A DNA stretch of 5,607 nucleotides from Polaromonas sp. Lineage in GTDB: Bacteria; Pseudomonadota; Gammaproteobacteria; Burkholderiales; Burkholderiaceae_C. Positions 1 to 5,607 of this stretch are shown in pieces. Location: contig JANYFF010000485.1 of assembly GCA_025362825.1 (NCBI GenBank), positions 1 to 5,607 on the forward strand, given 5' to 3'. Position 1 is the first letter of the stretch. Each line of letters begins with the position of its first letter. The notes under the pieces are model-generated. The model was not told the origin of the DNA, searched no databases, and was given only the letters and a program-made list of their open reading frames with translations. A program made the translations under genes and the position numbers.

Positions 1-2177
1 GCGAAAACAGCCATCCACATCGTGGCTGTACCGAAAACGGCCATGACCAGGAACACCGACTTGATGCCCAAGGCCAAGGTAATGTTCTGCCACAAAATTC
101 CATGAGTACGCTTGGACAATTGCACCGTCTCGGCAACCCGCTCCAGGTTGTCGTTCATGATGACGACGTCGGCTGCCTCCATTGCTGTGTCGGTGCCGGC
201 ACCCCCCATGGCGAAGCCCACATCTGCCTGCGCCAGCGCCGGCGCGTCATTGATGCCATCACCCGTCATGCCTGTGGCGCCATAGCGTTGTTGCATGTCT
301 TTAATGGCGTCCAGCTTTGCTTCGGGCAGCAGATCCCCACGGGCGTCGTCAATGCCTGCTTCGCTTGCAATAGCTTTCGCAGTTGCACTGTTATCGCCTG
401 TCAGCATGACGGTAGTGACACCTAAAGCCTTCAGATCTGCAATCGCTTTGCGCGAAGTTTCCTTTATGGTGTCGGCCACAGCAAATAACGCCAGGACCTG
501 TTTGTCGTTTGCAAGCAAGGTGACCGTCCGCCCTTGCTTTTCATGAGTTGCCAGTTCTGTCTTCAGCTCAGGTGAGGAGAGCCCGTTTTCCTCAATCAGG
601 CGGTGGTTTCCCATCGACAGGGTTTGACCAGCAACGCTTCCCTGGACACCACGGCCAGGAATCGCTTTGAAATCCTGGACCTCCAGAATTTCCCCCTGAA
701 GACTGGCGGCAATCGCTTTGGAGACTGGGTGGTCGGACCGGGAGGCCAGACTGAAAGCCGCTTGGTTCGAGGATGCTTCGTTCGCATCACCCCACATCCG
801 TGACGCGACCAGCTTGGGCTTGCCTTCGGTAATGGTTCCCGTTTTATCCAGCGCAATAGCCTTCAAAAGCCGGGCGTCCTCAAGGTAGGTTCCGCCCTTG
901 ATCAGGATGCCGCGGCGCGCTGCTGCGGACAGTCCACTCACTACAGTAACCGGTGTGGAGATAACCAAGGCACACGGACAGGCAATCACCAGCAAGACCA
1001 GGGATTTGTACAGTGCTTCCTGCCACGTGAGGCCCAGTAAAAACGGCGTCAGTACTGCCACGGCCACCGCGATGGCGAACACGGCGGGGGTGTAGATAGC
1101 GGCAAATTTATCCACAAATCGCTGGGTGGGTGCACGTGTGCCCTGCGCCTCTTCCACCGCATGAATGATGCGCGCCAGCGTTGTGTTGTTCGCTGCAGCC
1201 GTCACCCGAATCTCCAGTTCACCCGTTTCATTGATCGTACCGGCGAATACCTGGTCACCGGGTGCCTTGTCCACAGGAATGCTTTCACCCGTGATGGGTG
1301 CTTGATTGATGGCGCCGTTGCCTTTGATGACTACGCCGTCTAGTGGCACTCGCTCACCAGGCTTGATGCGAACCGTGGCGTCGAGCGGAACGGATGCCAC
1401 TGGCGTCGCAGTCCAGGCGCCATCGGATGAAAGCATCAGGGCTTCTGCTGGCGCCATATCCAGTAGACCCTTGATGGAGTTCCGGGCTCGGTCCACCGCT
1501 TTGGCTTCAATCAACTCTGCGATGGCATACAAAGCCATGACCATTGCTGCCTCCGGCCACTGGCCGATCAGGAACGCCCCGGTCACCGCTACAGCCATCA
1601 AAGCATTGATGTTCAATTTGCCTCGGAACAGTGCACCCATACCTTTTTTATAGGTATCGATGCCAGCTAACCAGATCGCAACTGCAGCCACAGCCATCCC
1701 TGCAATCTTCCAGGCAATGGTCTCTGGTGCGAAATACGAAATAGCCTCGGCCCCTATTGCCAAAGCAAGAGCTGCAACCAGGCGCGAAATGCCGCCATTG
1801 AAACCACCTTCATGGTCATGGCCATCGTCGCTCACATTTTCGTTCTCAGTCCCGTCTGCCCCCTCCGATTCGACCGGCTTGGGATCAAACCCGGCCTTTC
1901 GGATAGCTTCTAAAGCCAACGGAAGAGACGCATCAGACGCGTCAATCTTGAGGGTGCGCGCTCCCAACTGAAAACCCAAGGAGCGAATACCAGAAACAGG
2001 CTCCAGAGCGCGCCGTATCTCGGACTCTTCAGAACTGCAATCCATGGTGGCGATGCGAAACAGGTTGCCACCTAAAGCCGGTTTTTTGGTGACCCTTTCA
2101 ACGCCTGGCGACGGGGCGCGGCAAGCCGTAGATCCGCAAGAATCCGTAGATGGGGAAAGCGTATTTTCTGGTTTCAT
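1..2177 (-). CDS. cadA: Zn/Cd/Pb-exporting P1B-type ATPase (CadA family), C-terminus cut by window edge
   Basis: Inner-membrane pump that uses ATP to export Zn(II), Cd(II) and Pb(II). My reading of the minus strand from ATG 2177 is open for 725 codons and runs off the window. Motifs in order: N-terminal Cys14/Cys19; a heavy-metal-associated domain with M45-D-C47-S-S-E-E, a CxxE type rather than CxxC; a short His linker (H120, H122); actuator TGES at 296-299; the membrane metal site CPC at 400-402; phosphorylated Asp in DKTGT (D444); HP at 483-484; the GDGINDAP hinge at 639-646; and Lys706 in the penultimate helix, typical of the Zn/Cd/Pb (P1B-2) subgroup. The partner Asp in the last helix would fall just past the edge, so roughly 30-40 residues are missing. 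An in-frame TAA two codons upstream makes ATG 2177 the most upstream ATG possible; the next ATG is residue 45. It is divergent from cadR. Family assignment is certain; metal preference is inferred. Confidence 0.96.
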   Translation of the reverse strand, partial: MKPENTLSPSTDSCGSTACRAPSPGVERVTKKPALGGNLFRIATMDCSSEESEIRRALEPVSGIRSLGFQLGARTLKIDASDASLPLALEAIRKAGFDPKPVESEGADGTENENVSDDGHDHEGGFNGGISRLVAALALAIGAEAISYFAPETIAWKIAGMAVAAVAIWLAGIDTYKKGMGALFRGKLNINALMAVAVTGAFLIGQWPEAAMVMALYAIAELIEAKAVDRARNSIKGLLDMAPAEALMLSSDGAWTATPVASVPLDATVRIKPGERVPLDGVVIKGNGAINQAPITGESIPVDKAPGDQVFAGTINETGELEIRVTAAANNTTLARIIHAVEEAQGTRAPTQRFVDKFAAIYTPAVFAIAVAVAVLTPFLLGLTWQEALYKSLVLLVIACPCALVISTPVTVVSGLSAAARRGILIKGGTYLEDARLLKAIALDKTGTITEGKPKLVASRMWGDANEASSNQAAFSLASRSDHPVSKAIAASLQGEILEVQDFKAIPGRGVQGSVAGQTLSMGNHRLIEENGLSSPELKTELATHEKQGRTVTLLANDKQVLALFAVADTIKETSRKAIADLKALGVTTVMLTGDNSATAKAIASEAGIDDARGDLLPEAKLDAIKDMQQRYGATGMTGDGINDAPALAQADVGFAMGGAGTDTAMEAADVVIMNDNLERVAETVQLSKRTHGILWQNITLALGIKSVFLVMAVFGTATMWMAVF

Positions 2178-2183
2178 GGCTTA

Positions 2184-2214
2184 ATTGGAAACCTTGTAGC
2201 GACCTTAAGGTCAA
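2184..2214 (-). promoter_or_regulatory. cadA promoter with MerR/CadR-type operator
   Basis: On the minus strand there is a -35 TTGACC (2209-2214), a 19-bp spacer and a -10-like TCCAAT (2184-2189). A spacer stretched to 19-20 bp is the hallmark of promoters that MerR-family activators untwist. The spacer holds a dyad with ACCTT (2191-2195) and AAGGT (2207-2211) arms, in the arrangement usual for CadR/PbrR operators, including the internal GCTAC. The right half also forms a perfect 12-bp palindrome, GACCTTAAGGTC (2201-2212). The divergent regulator and the resistance pump on either side support the call. The -10 matches consensus weakly, at 4 of 6 positions, as is usual for these promoters. I did not find a convincing separate cadR promoter. 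Confidence 0.8.
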
Positions 2215-2286
2215 GTCAGTCTCTTGTTGCCCCTTCAAATACAACGGGTTTCCGTCGAAAACAGCGTATTCCCCCACGGAGTCCAT

Positions 2287-2820
2287 ATGAAAATTGGTGA
2301 ACTTGCCCACGCCGCAGGCACCCAAAGCGAAACCATTCGCTACTATGAGCGCGCTGGTCTCTTGCCAGAGGCTGCGCGCACCGAGGCAAATTACAGGGAC
2401 TACCACCCCAGTCATATTCAGCGCCTGGCGTTCATTCGTCATTGCCGCTCGCTGGACATGACACTTGAAGAGATCCGGACGCTTCTCCAGTTCAAGGATG
2501 CGCCAGAAGAAAACTGTGAACGGGTCAATGCACTTCTTGACGAGCACATCGGGCACGTAGCCACACGCATAAACGAACTCAAGATTTTGCAAAAAGACTT
2601 AAAGGCTTTGCGGGAGCAATGCACAACTGACCGTATCGCCTCGGAGTGCGGCATCCTGAATCACTTGGAAGAGGCTGCCAGGCTTACTCCGGAGCAAAAT
2701 ATTGATCGCAATCACTCAGTTCACGTTCACGGCGTTCATCAGCGAGTGGGTAGCGCGGCAAGAATCAAGTCAAAAGCCAGGAATTCGTATAAACGTGTCA
2801 ACGGAGCTACGGATGCCTGA
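2287..2820 (+). CDS. cadR: Cd(II)/Pb(II)-responsive MerR-family regulator CadR/PbrR
   Basis: A 177-residue dimeric metalloregulator that represses and, with bound metal, activates the divergent cadA promoter. The N-terminal winged helix-turn-helix (about 1-70) includes ETIRYYERAGLL, the MerR signature. A long dimerisation helix follows (about 78-112). Cys77 (in EENC), Cys112 and Cys121 occupy the three metal-thiolate positions of PbrR/CadR proteins; the nine-residue Cys112-Cys121 spacing is PbrR691-like. The tail has a His cluster (H143, H146, H148, H151), recalling the His-rich second cadmium site of Pseudomonas CadR. ATG 2287 is chosen because the sequence begins MKIGELA, as family members do, and CGGAG lies five bases upstream. 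An upstream TTG at 2224 would add 21 unlikely residues. The name cadR or pbrR depends on metal preference, which the sequence cannot settle. Confidence 0.93.
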   Translation: MKIGELAHAAGTQSETIRYYERAGLLPEAARTEANYRDYHPSHIQRLAFIRHCRSLDMTLEEIRTLLQFKDAPEENCERVNALLDEHIGHVATRINELKILQKDLKALREQCTTDRIASECGILNHLEEAARLTPEQNIDRNHSVHVHGVHQRVGSAARIKSKARNSYKRVNGATDA

Positions 2821-2848
2821 ACGAGTTTCGCAAGTCCGTAGCGCTTTT
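2806..2848 (+). terminator. possible cadR terminator hairpin
   Basis: A perfect 8-bp inverted repeat, GCTACGGA (2806-2813) and TCCGTAGC (2835-2842), spans the cadR stop codon and is followed by GCTTTT. The 21-base loop holds a smaller CGA/TCG stem. The loop is long and the T run short, so termination would be moderate. It sits where cadR transcription should stop, before the mqsRA promoter. Confidence 0.45.
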
Positions 2849-2880
2849 CCGATTCCCTAAACTGCCCTGCGATGAAAAAT

Positions 2881-2907
2881 TAACCAAGTTGCCAAATATA
2901 ACCAAGT
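2881..2907 (+). repeat. two 9-bp direct repeats upstream of mqsR
   Basis: TAACCAAGT occurs at 2881-2889 and 2899-2907, with an 18-bp period. The second copy forms the left arm of the probable MqsA operator. They may be paired repressor sites, or accessory binding sites of a recombination site for the downstream tyrosine recombinase. The sequence alone does not decide between these. Confidence 0.5.
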
Positions 2908-2917
2908 AGGTTAAAAT
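2889..2917 (+). promoter_or_regulatory. mqsRA promoter overlapping a probable MqsA operator
   Basis: A -35 TTGCCA (2889-2894, 5/6 match), a 17-bp spacer and a -10 TAAAAT (2912-2917, 5/6 match) make this the best sigma-70 promoter in the window. A 15-bp palindrome, TAACC-N5-GGTTA (2899-2913), covers the spacer and the start of the -10. MqsA is known to bind palindromes of the AACCT/AGGTT kind in the E. coli mqsRA promoter, so autorepression is expected. A second copy of the left half with its flank, TAACCAAGT, lies exactly 18 bp upstream (2881-2889) and may be a degenerate second operator. Confidence 0.75.
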
Positions 2918-2924
2918 TATTTCT

Positions 2925-3221
2925 GTGGAAAAGAGCGTCCCTCACTGCAAATTAGCCGTAGCCCAAGCGATGGTGGAGGCCGGAAAGGTTCGCTCCACAT
3001 TTTCGGCATTGAGCGGTGGTGCTGAAATGGGTTTTGATTTTGACGGGATGCTTGCTGTCGTCATGGCCATGACGACATCCGACTTCTACAAGAGCATGAC
3101 CAGCCACGCAGACCACCAAGTCTGGCAGGACGTGTACCGACCGACCACGCCGGCTGGCGAGGTTTATTTGAAGCTGACAGTGATCAATGAAGTGCTCATC
3201 GTGTCTTTCAAGGAGTTATGA
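2925..3221 (+). CDS. mqsR: MqsR-family mRNA interferase toxin
   Basis: Toxin of a type II toxin-antitoxin pair, a RelE-fold endoribonuclease that in E. coli cuts mRNA mainly at GCU. It has 98 residues, the usual size. Lys56, Gln68, Tyr81 and Lys96 sit at the same numbers as the functional residues of E. coli MqsR. The blocks FDFDGM, DFYKSMT, VWQDVYRP and VYLKLTVI, and the terminal VSFKE, are family hallmarks. The GTG start is chosen because the resulting MEKSVPH aligns with E. coli MEKRTPH; the next in-frame ATG, at residue 16, would remove conserved sequence. No Shine-Dalgarno is seen upstream, and the predicted transcript start falls at the GTG. The toxin gene precedes the antitoxin, as is usual for mqsRA, with one base between the two. 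It appears intact and active. Confidence 0.95.
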   Translation: MEKSVPHCKLAVAQAMVEAGKVRSTFSALSGGAEMGFDFDGMLAVVMAMTTSDFYKSMTSHADHQVWQDVYRPTTPAGEVYLKLTVINEVLIVSFKEL

Positions 3222-3222
3222 A

Positions 3223-3624
3223 ATGAAATGCCCATCTTGCGCGTCCGCAACCCTGGTTAGCGATACACGCGACATGCCCTATACCTACAAGGGAGAGGCG
3301 ACTGTGATCCCTGCGGTGACTGGCGACTTCTGCCCGGCATGCAACGAAGCGGTACTGAACATGGCGGAGTCGACACGTACCAGCGCGGCCATGTTGGCTT
3401 TCAACAAACAGGTCAACGCCTCCATCGTCGATCCGGGATTTATCGTCGGAGTGAGGAATAAGCTCGCCCTGGACCAGCGCGAGGCGGCGGAGATCTTTGG
3501 CGGTGGCGTGAATGCGTTTTCGCGCTATGAGAATGGTCGGACCAAGCCACCCTTGGCGCTGGTAAAACTGCTCAAGGTATTGGACCGGCATCCCGAATTG
3601 CTCAATGAGGTCAGAGCCGCTTAA
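3223..3624 (+). CDS. mqsA: MqsA-family antitoxin / transcriptional autorepressor
   Basis: Antitoxin of 133 residues that neutralises MqsR and represses its own promoter. The N-terminal zinc domain (about 1-67) has Cys3, Cys6, Cys37 and Cys40, the exact positions of the E. coli MqsA zinc ligands. After a short linker, the C-terminal Xre-type helix-turn-helix (about 71-133) contains EIFGGGVNAFSRYE. Asn97 and Arg101 match the residues that read DNA bases in E. coli MqsA. ATG 3223 gives MKCPSC, preceded by AAGGAG (3210-3215) at a good distance. The Shine-Dalgarno lies inside the end of mqsR, so translation is probably coupled. Its 3' end overlaps the longest frame of the next gene by 20 bases. 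Confidence 0.96.
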   Translation: MKCPSCASATLVSDTRDMPYTYKGEATVIPAVTGDFCPACNEAVLNMAESTRTSAAMLAFNKQVNASIVDPGFIVGVRNKLALDQREAAEIFGGGVNAFSRYENGRTKPPLALVKLLKVLDRHPELLNEVRAA

Positions 3625-4975
3625 ACGCTTGGCTGCCCGCGTTAAAACTGTTCAAAAAGCACTCAATAGCCACAGCGAGATGACTAATCTTGCCCAATAT
3701 ATTGAGGCTGCCGAGCGCGACAACACGCGCCGCAGCTATGCATCGGCCATCCGCCATTTTGAAATAGAGTGGAAAGGCCTGCTGCCTTCGACGGCTGAGG
3801 CCGTTTCCCGCTATTTGGCCGCCCACGCGGCTACCTTGGCCATCAACACACTGCGCCAGCGGCTGGCGGCGCTGTCCCGCTGGCATATCGACCAAGGTTT
3901 TGCCGACCCTACCAAGTCGCCCCTAGTGCGCCAGGTCCTCAAAGGCATTCGCTCCATCCACGCCGTTCCAGAAAAGCGCGCACGCCCCCTGGAACTGGCA
4001 ATGCTCCAGCAGGTCGATCAGTGGCTCGATAACGCCATCGGCCACGCCCAGCGCTCCGGCGACCGGCCAGCCTTCCTGCGCCATACGCGCGACCGCAGCC
4101 TTATGCTGCTGGGCTTTTGGCGCGGCTTTCGCTCTGACGAACTGGTCAACCTGCGCGTTGAGAACATCGAGGTCAGCGCGGGTCAGGGCATGGCCTGCTA
4201 TCTGGGCCGCAGCAAAGGCGACAGGCAGTTGCAGGGCCGGATCTACCAATGCCCGGCCTTGTCCCGTCTGTGTCCCGTGACCGCCTTCAATGCTTGGGTC
4301 AGCCTGGCCGGTTTGACCGAAGGCCCGGTGTTCCGCAGGATCGACCGCTGGGGCCATGTCGCCGAGGAAAGCCTGCATGCCAACAGCCTGATCCCGTTGC
4401 TGCGCAGCCTGTTCGCCGAGGCCGGTGTCGAGTCGCCCGAGGACTACAGCAGCCACTCCATGCGCCGCGGCTTTGCCGGCTGGGCCCGCGCCAGCGGCTG
4501 GGACATCAAGGAGCTGATGGAATACGTCGGCTGGAAGGACGTCAAATCGGCCATGCGCTACCTGGATGCGTCGGGTTCGAGCCTGCAGGCCCGGTTTGAA
4601 CAGGGATTGCCTGCCTCGGCGCCTGCAGCTGCGCAGCCACCACCGCCTTTGCTGCTGCTGACCGAGCAGGCCGAAGGAACAACGCCCGTGGCGGTCTTGC
4701 GCGTCACGCTGGTGCTGGCCCGCTTCAGCAAGCAGTCGCGCGGCCTGGCCCGTGGCCACCGGCTAATCGAGCAGACTTGCTTCGAGCGTTTTGCCATGCA
4801 GCGCCTGAACACCGAAGGCACGCTCTACGAGCTGGCGATTCCCTACCTGTCCCGCGAATTGCTGGACGAGGTGATTGCCACGCTTCTCGATGACATGTAC
4901 CGCATCGCCGAGGACAACCAGTGCCTGCTGGAAACCTCGTTTCACGAACCCGCCACCGACACCTATTGGGATTGA
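3605..4975 (+). CDS. tyrosine recombinase (Tn3-type TnpI/TnpS-like integrase) with extra C-terminal domain
   Basis: Site-specific recombinase, probably the cointegrate resolvase of a Tn3-family element. It has 456 residues from ATG 3605. The SAM-like core-binding domain (about 27-118) includes RDNTRRSY. The catalytic domain (about 125-330) shows Arg176 (GFRSDEL), Lys204 (RSKGD), His284-x-x-Arg287 (HSMRR), Trp310 in the second-histidine position as in Cre, and nucleophile Tyr319 (MRYLD). All are present, so it should be active. A Pro/Ala-rich linker (336-350) joins about 100 extra residues (355-456) that I cannot assign to a fold. Typical TnpI/TnpS proteins are roughly 280-330 residues. The start is uncertain: ATG 3605 overlaps mqsA and has a poor ribosome site, while ATG 3680 (MTNLAQYI) gives 431 residues and fits the expected beginning of the core-binding domain better. 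It is likely co-transcribed with mqsRA. Confidence 0.88.
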   Translation: MRSEPLKRLAARVKTVQKALNSHSEMTNLAQYIEAAERDNTRRSYASAIRHFEIEWKGLLPSTAEAVSRYLAAHAATLAINTLRQRLAALSRWHIDQGFADPTKSPLVRQVLKGIRSIHAVPEKRARPLELAMLQQVDQWLDNAIGHAQRSGDRPAFLRHTRDRSLMLLGFWRGFRSDELVNLRVENIEVSAGQGMACYLGRSKGDRQLQGRIYQCPALSRLCPVTAFNAWVSLAGLTEGPVFRRIDRWGHVAEESLHANSLIPLLRSLFAEAGVESPEDYSSHSMRRGFAGWARASGWDIKELMEYVGWKDVKSAMRYLDASGSSLQARFEQGLPASAPAAAQPPPPLLLLTEQAEGTTPVAVLRVTLVLARFSKQSRGLARGHRLIEQTCFERFAMQRLNTEGTLYELAIPYLSRELLDEVIATLLDDMYRIAEDNQCLLETSFHEPATDTYWD

Positions 4976-5021
4976 GGTAATAGGTCGCCAAGGGAGGTAG
5001 GACCTGCAGTTGACCTGTCAA
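4976..5021. other. convergent intergenic region with short repeats
   Basis: The 42 bases between the recombinase and transposase stop codons hold AGGTC (4982-4986) facing GACCT (5001-5005), a second GACCTG (5012-5017) repeating the one at 5001-5006, and TTGAC-CT-GTCAA (5010-5021) running into the tnpA stop codon. No U-tract terminator and no GGGG-starting Tn3 terminal repeat is visible. The repeats are short enough to be chance. Confidence 0.3.
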
Positions 5022-5607
5022 GCGCTCCGTTTTGACGGTGCCGCTGTCTGGGTCAGGAGCATGTCTGCATACCTTGACACACCGAATTTGAACATCCCCC
5101 TGAAGTTCACGTGTGAGAAGTGGGCTGGACCCATCCGCGCCAGCCACGCATCCTCGATCTTCTGGTTGGAACGGCGCCACTTGTCGACGGTTTCCTGCAT
5201 GCGGTGAGTATTCCAGGCCACTACAAGGTTGGTTAGCAAGGTATGTGAACCGGATATCGCAATCATTTCGTCGCGCCGGCGCCCACGTTCCGGGGACACC
5301 TTGCCAAAATAGACTGCGCGCTGCAGCTGGTGTACCGACTCGCCTCGGTTCAGGATGGTGTGAATCTCGCGGCGAAACGCCGTATTGCTGAAGTAGTCGC
5401 ACAAAAACAGCGTGCGCAGTAGGCGACCCAGCTGGTCGGCCGCCCTATGGACCGGGTCACCTTGCGCGGCGCTGCCAAAGCGCTGCAGGGCAACGTTGGC
5501 GCTGACGCGGCCGCTGCGAATTGACGCAGCCAGCCGCAACAGTTCATCCCAGCCCTTGCGGATAGCACCCAGTGACACATCGCGTACCAGCACCTGCTCA
5601 AGTCCTT
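5018..5607 (-). CDS. tnpA: Tn3-family transposase, C-terminal 195 residues (continues beyond window)
   Basis: DDE transposase of replicative Tn3-family transposons; the full protein is normally about 960-1000 residues. The frame enters from the right edge and stops at TGA 5018-5020. The segment NRGESVHQLQRAVYFGK corresponds to the conserved NKGEARNALARAVFF block and carries the third catalytic acid, Glu (codon 5339-5341). LTNLVVAWNT and the late HVNFRG block are also typical of the C-terminal Tn3 domain. The apparent start near 5593 is only a GTG inside the frame; coding continues upstream (GLEQ) out of the window. The two catalytic Asp residues lie outside, so integrity cannot be judged. It is convergent with the recombinase, with 42 bases between. 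Confidence 0.93.
   Translation of the reverse strand, partial: GLEQVLVRDVSLGAIRKGWDELLRLAASIRSGRVSANVALQRFGSAAQGDPVHRAADQLGRLLRTLFLCDYFSNTAFRREIHTILNRGESVHQLQRAVYFGKVSPERGRRRDEMIAISGSHTLLTNLVVAWNTHRMQETVDKWRRSNQKIEDAWLARMGPAHFSHVNFRGMFKFGVSRYADMLLTQTAAPSKRSA

Noticed and set aside
102..1971. Several plus-strand open frames of 60-115 codons
   Set aside because: All are antisense to the uninterrupted cadA frame and show no family motif.
2224..2286. Upstream TTG start extending cadR by 21 residues
   Set aside because: ATG 2287 has a ribosome site and gives the usual MerR N-terminus; the extension is not family-like.
2098..2592. Minus-strand open frame of 164 codons overlapping cadR and the cadA promoter
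   Set aside because: It overlaps the clear MerR-family gene and the operator, and has no recognisable features.
3187..3222. Upstream start extending mqsA by 12 residues into mqsR
   Set aside because: ATG 3223 places the zinc cysteines exactly as in E. coli MqsA and has a well-placed AAGGAG.
3923..4759. Long minus-strand open frame (278 codons) opposite the recombinase
   Set aside because: It lies wholly antisense to a recombinase with all catalytic motifs, its composition is Ala/Gln/Gly/Arg-rich as expected of a GC-rich shadow frame, and it has no recognisable motif.
5080..5110. Run of Cs near 5096 as a possible Tn3 terminal repeat start
   Set aside because: It encodes conserved transposase sequence around HVNFRGMF, and no matching partner repeat exists in the window.
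4725..5402. Minus-strand open frame of 225 codons spanning the recombinase 3' end and the transposase
   Set aside because: It is out of frame with the transposase, whose conserved motifs are in another frame, and its translation is Arg/Pro-rich without domain features.
5018..5593. Transposase as a complete 191-residue gene
   Set aside because: The apparent start is an internal GTG; the frame is open to the window edge and the catalytic Asp regions are missing, so it is a partial view of a longer gene.

Overview
The window looks like accessory DNA from a beta-proteobacterium, probably a Burkholderiales plasmid or genomic island. This is inferred from the moderately high GC content and from protein sequences that resemble Comamonadaceae/Burkholderiaceae and Pseudomonas mobile-element proteins; no housekeeping gene is present to fix the host. 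Five genes and a sixth gene fragment fill almost all of it, and no gap exceeds about 110 bases.

Left part (1-2820), heavy-metal module. A CadA-type Zn(II)/Cd(II)/Pb(II)-exporting P1B ATPase runs leftwards off the window edge. It reads without interruption for 725 codons and lacks only its last few dozen residues. Divergent from it is a CadR/PbrR-type MerR-family regulator. The 109-bp intergenic region carries a MerR-type promoter for cadA: a -35/-10 pair with a stretched 19-bp spacer overlaid by a dyad operator. CadR is expected to repress cadA without metal and activate it when Cd, Pb or Zn binds. A hairpin spanning the cadR stop codon is a plausible terminator.

Middle (2821-4975), stability/recombination operon. 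A compact promoter with an embedded TAACC-N5-GGTTA palindrome drives mqsR (mRNA interferase toxin) and mqsA (zinc-binding HTH antitoxin and autorepressor). The mqsA 3' end overlaps the longest reading frame of a tyrosine recombinase, so the three genes look co-transcribed. The recombinase has all the expected catalytic residues, plus a proline-rich linker and an unassigned C-terminal domain of about 100 residues.

Right end (5018-5607). The C-terminal part of a Tn3-family DDE transposase runs convergently towards the recombinase and continues beyond the window.

Taken together, the right two thirds look like the core of a Tn3-family transposon in which a toxin-antitoxin pair is embedded with a tyrosine-type cointegrate-resolution recombinase, next to a cadmium/lead/zinc resistance cargo. 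Individual gene identities are secure. The novelty, if any, lies in the arrangement: MqsA autoregulation probably extends to the recombinase, two promoters predict transcripts starting at or next to the start codon, and the recombinase carries an extra domain. No transposon terminal inverted repeat was found, so the element's boundaries are unknown.
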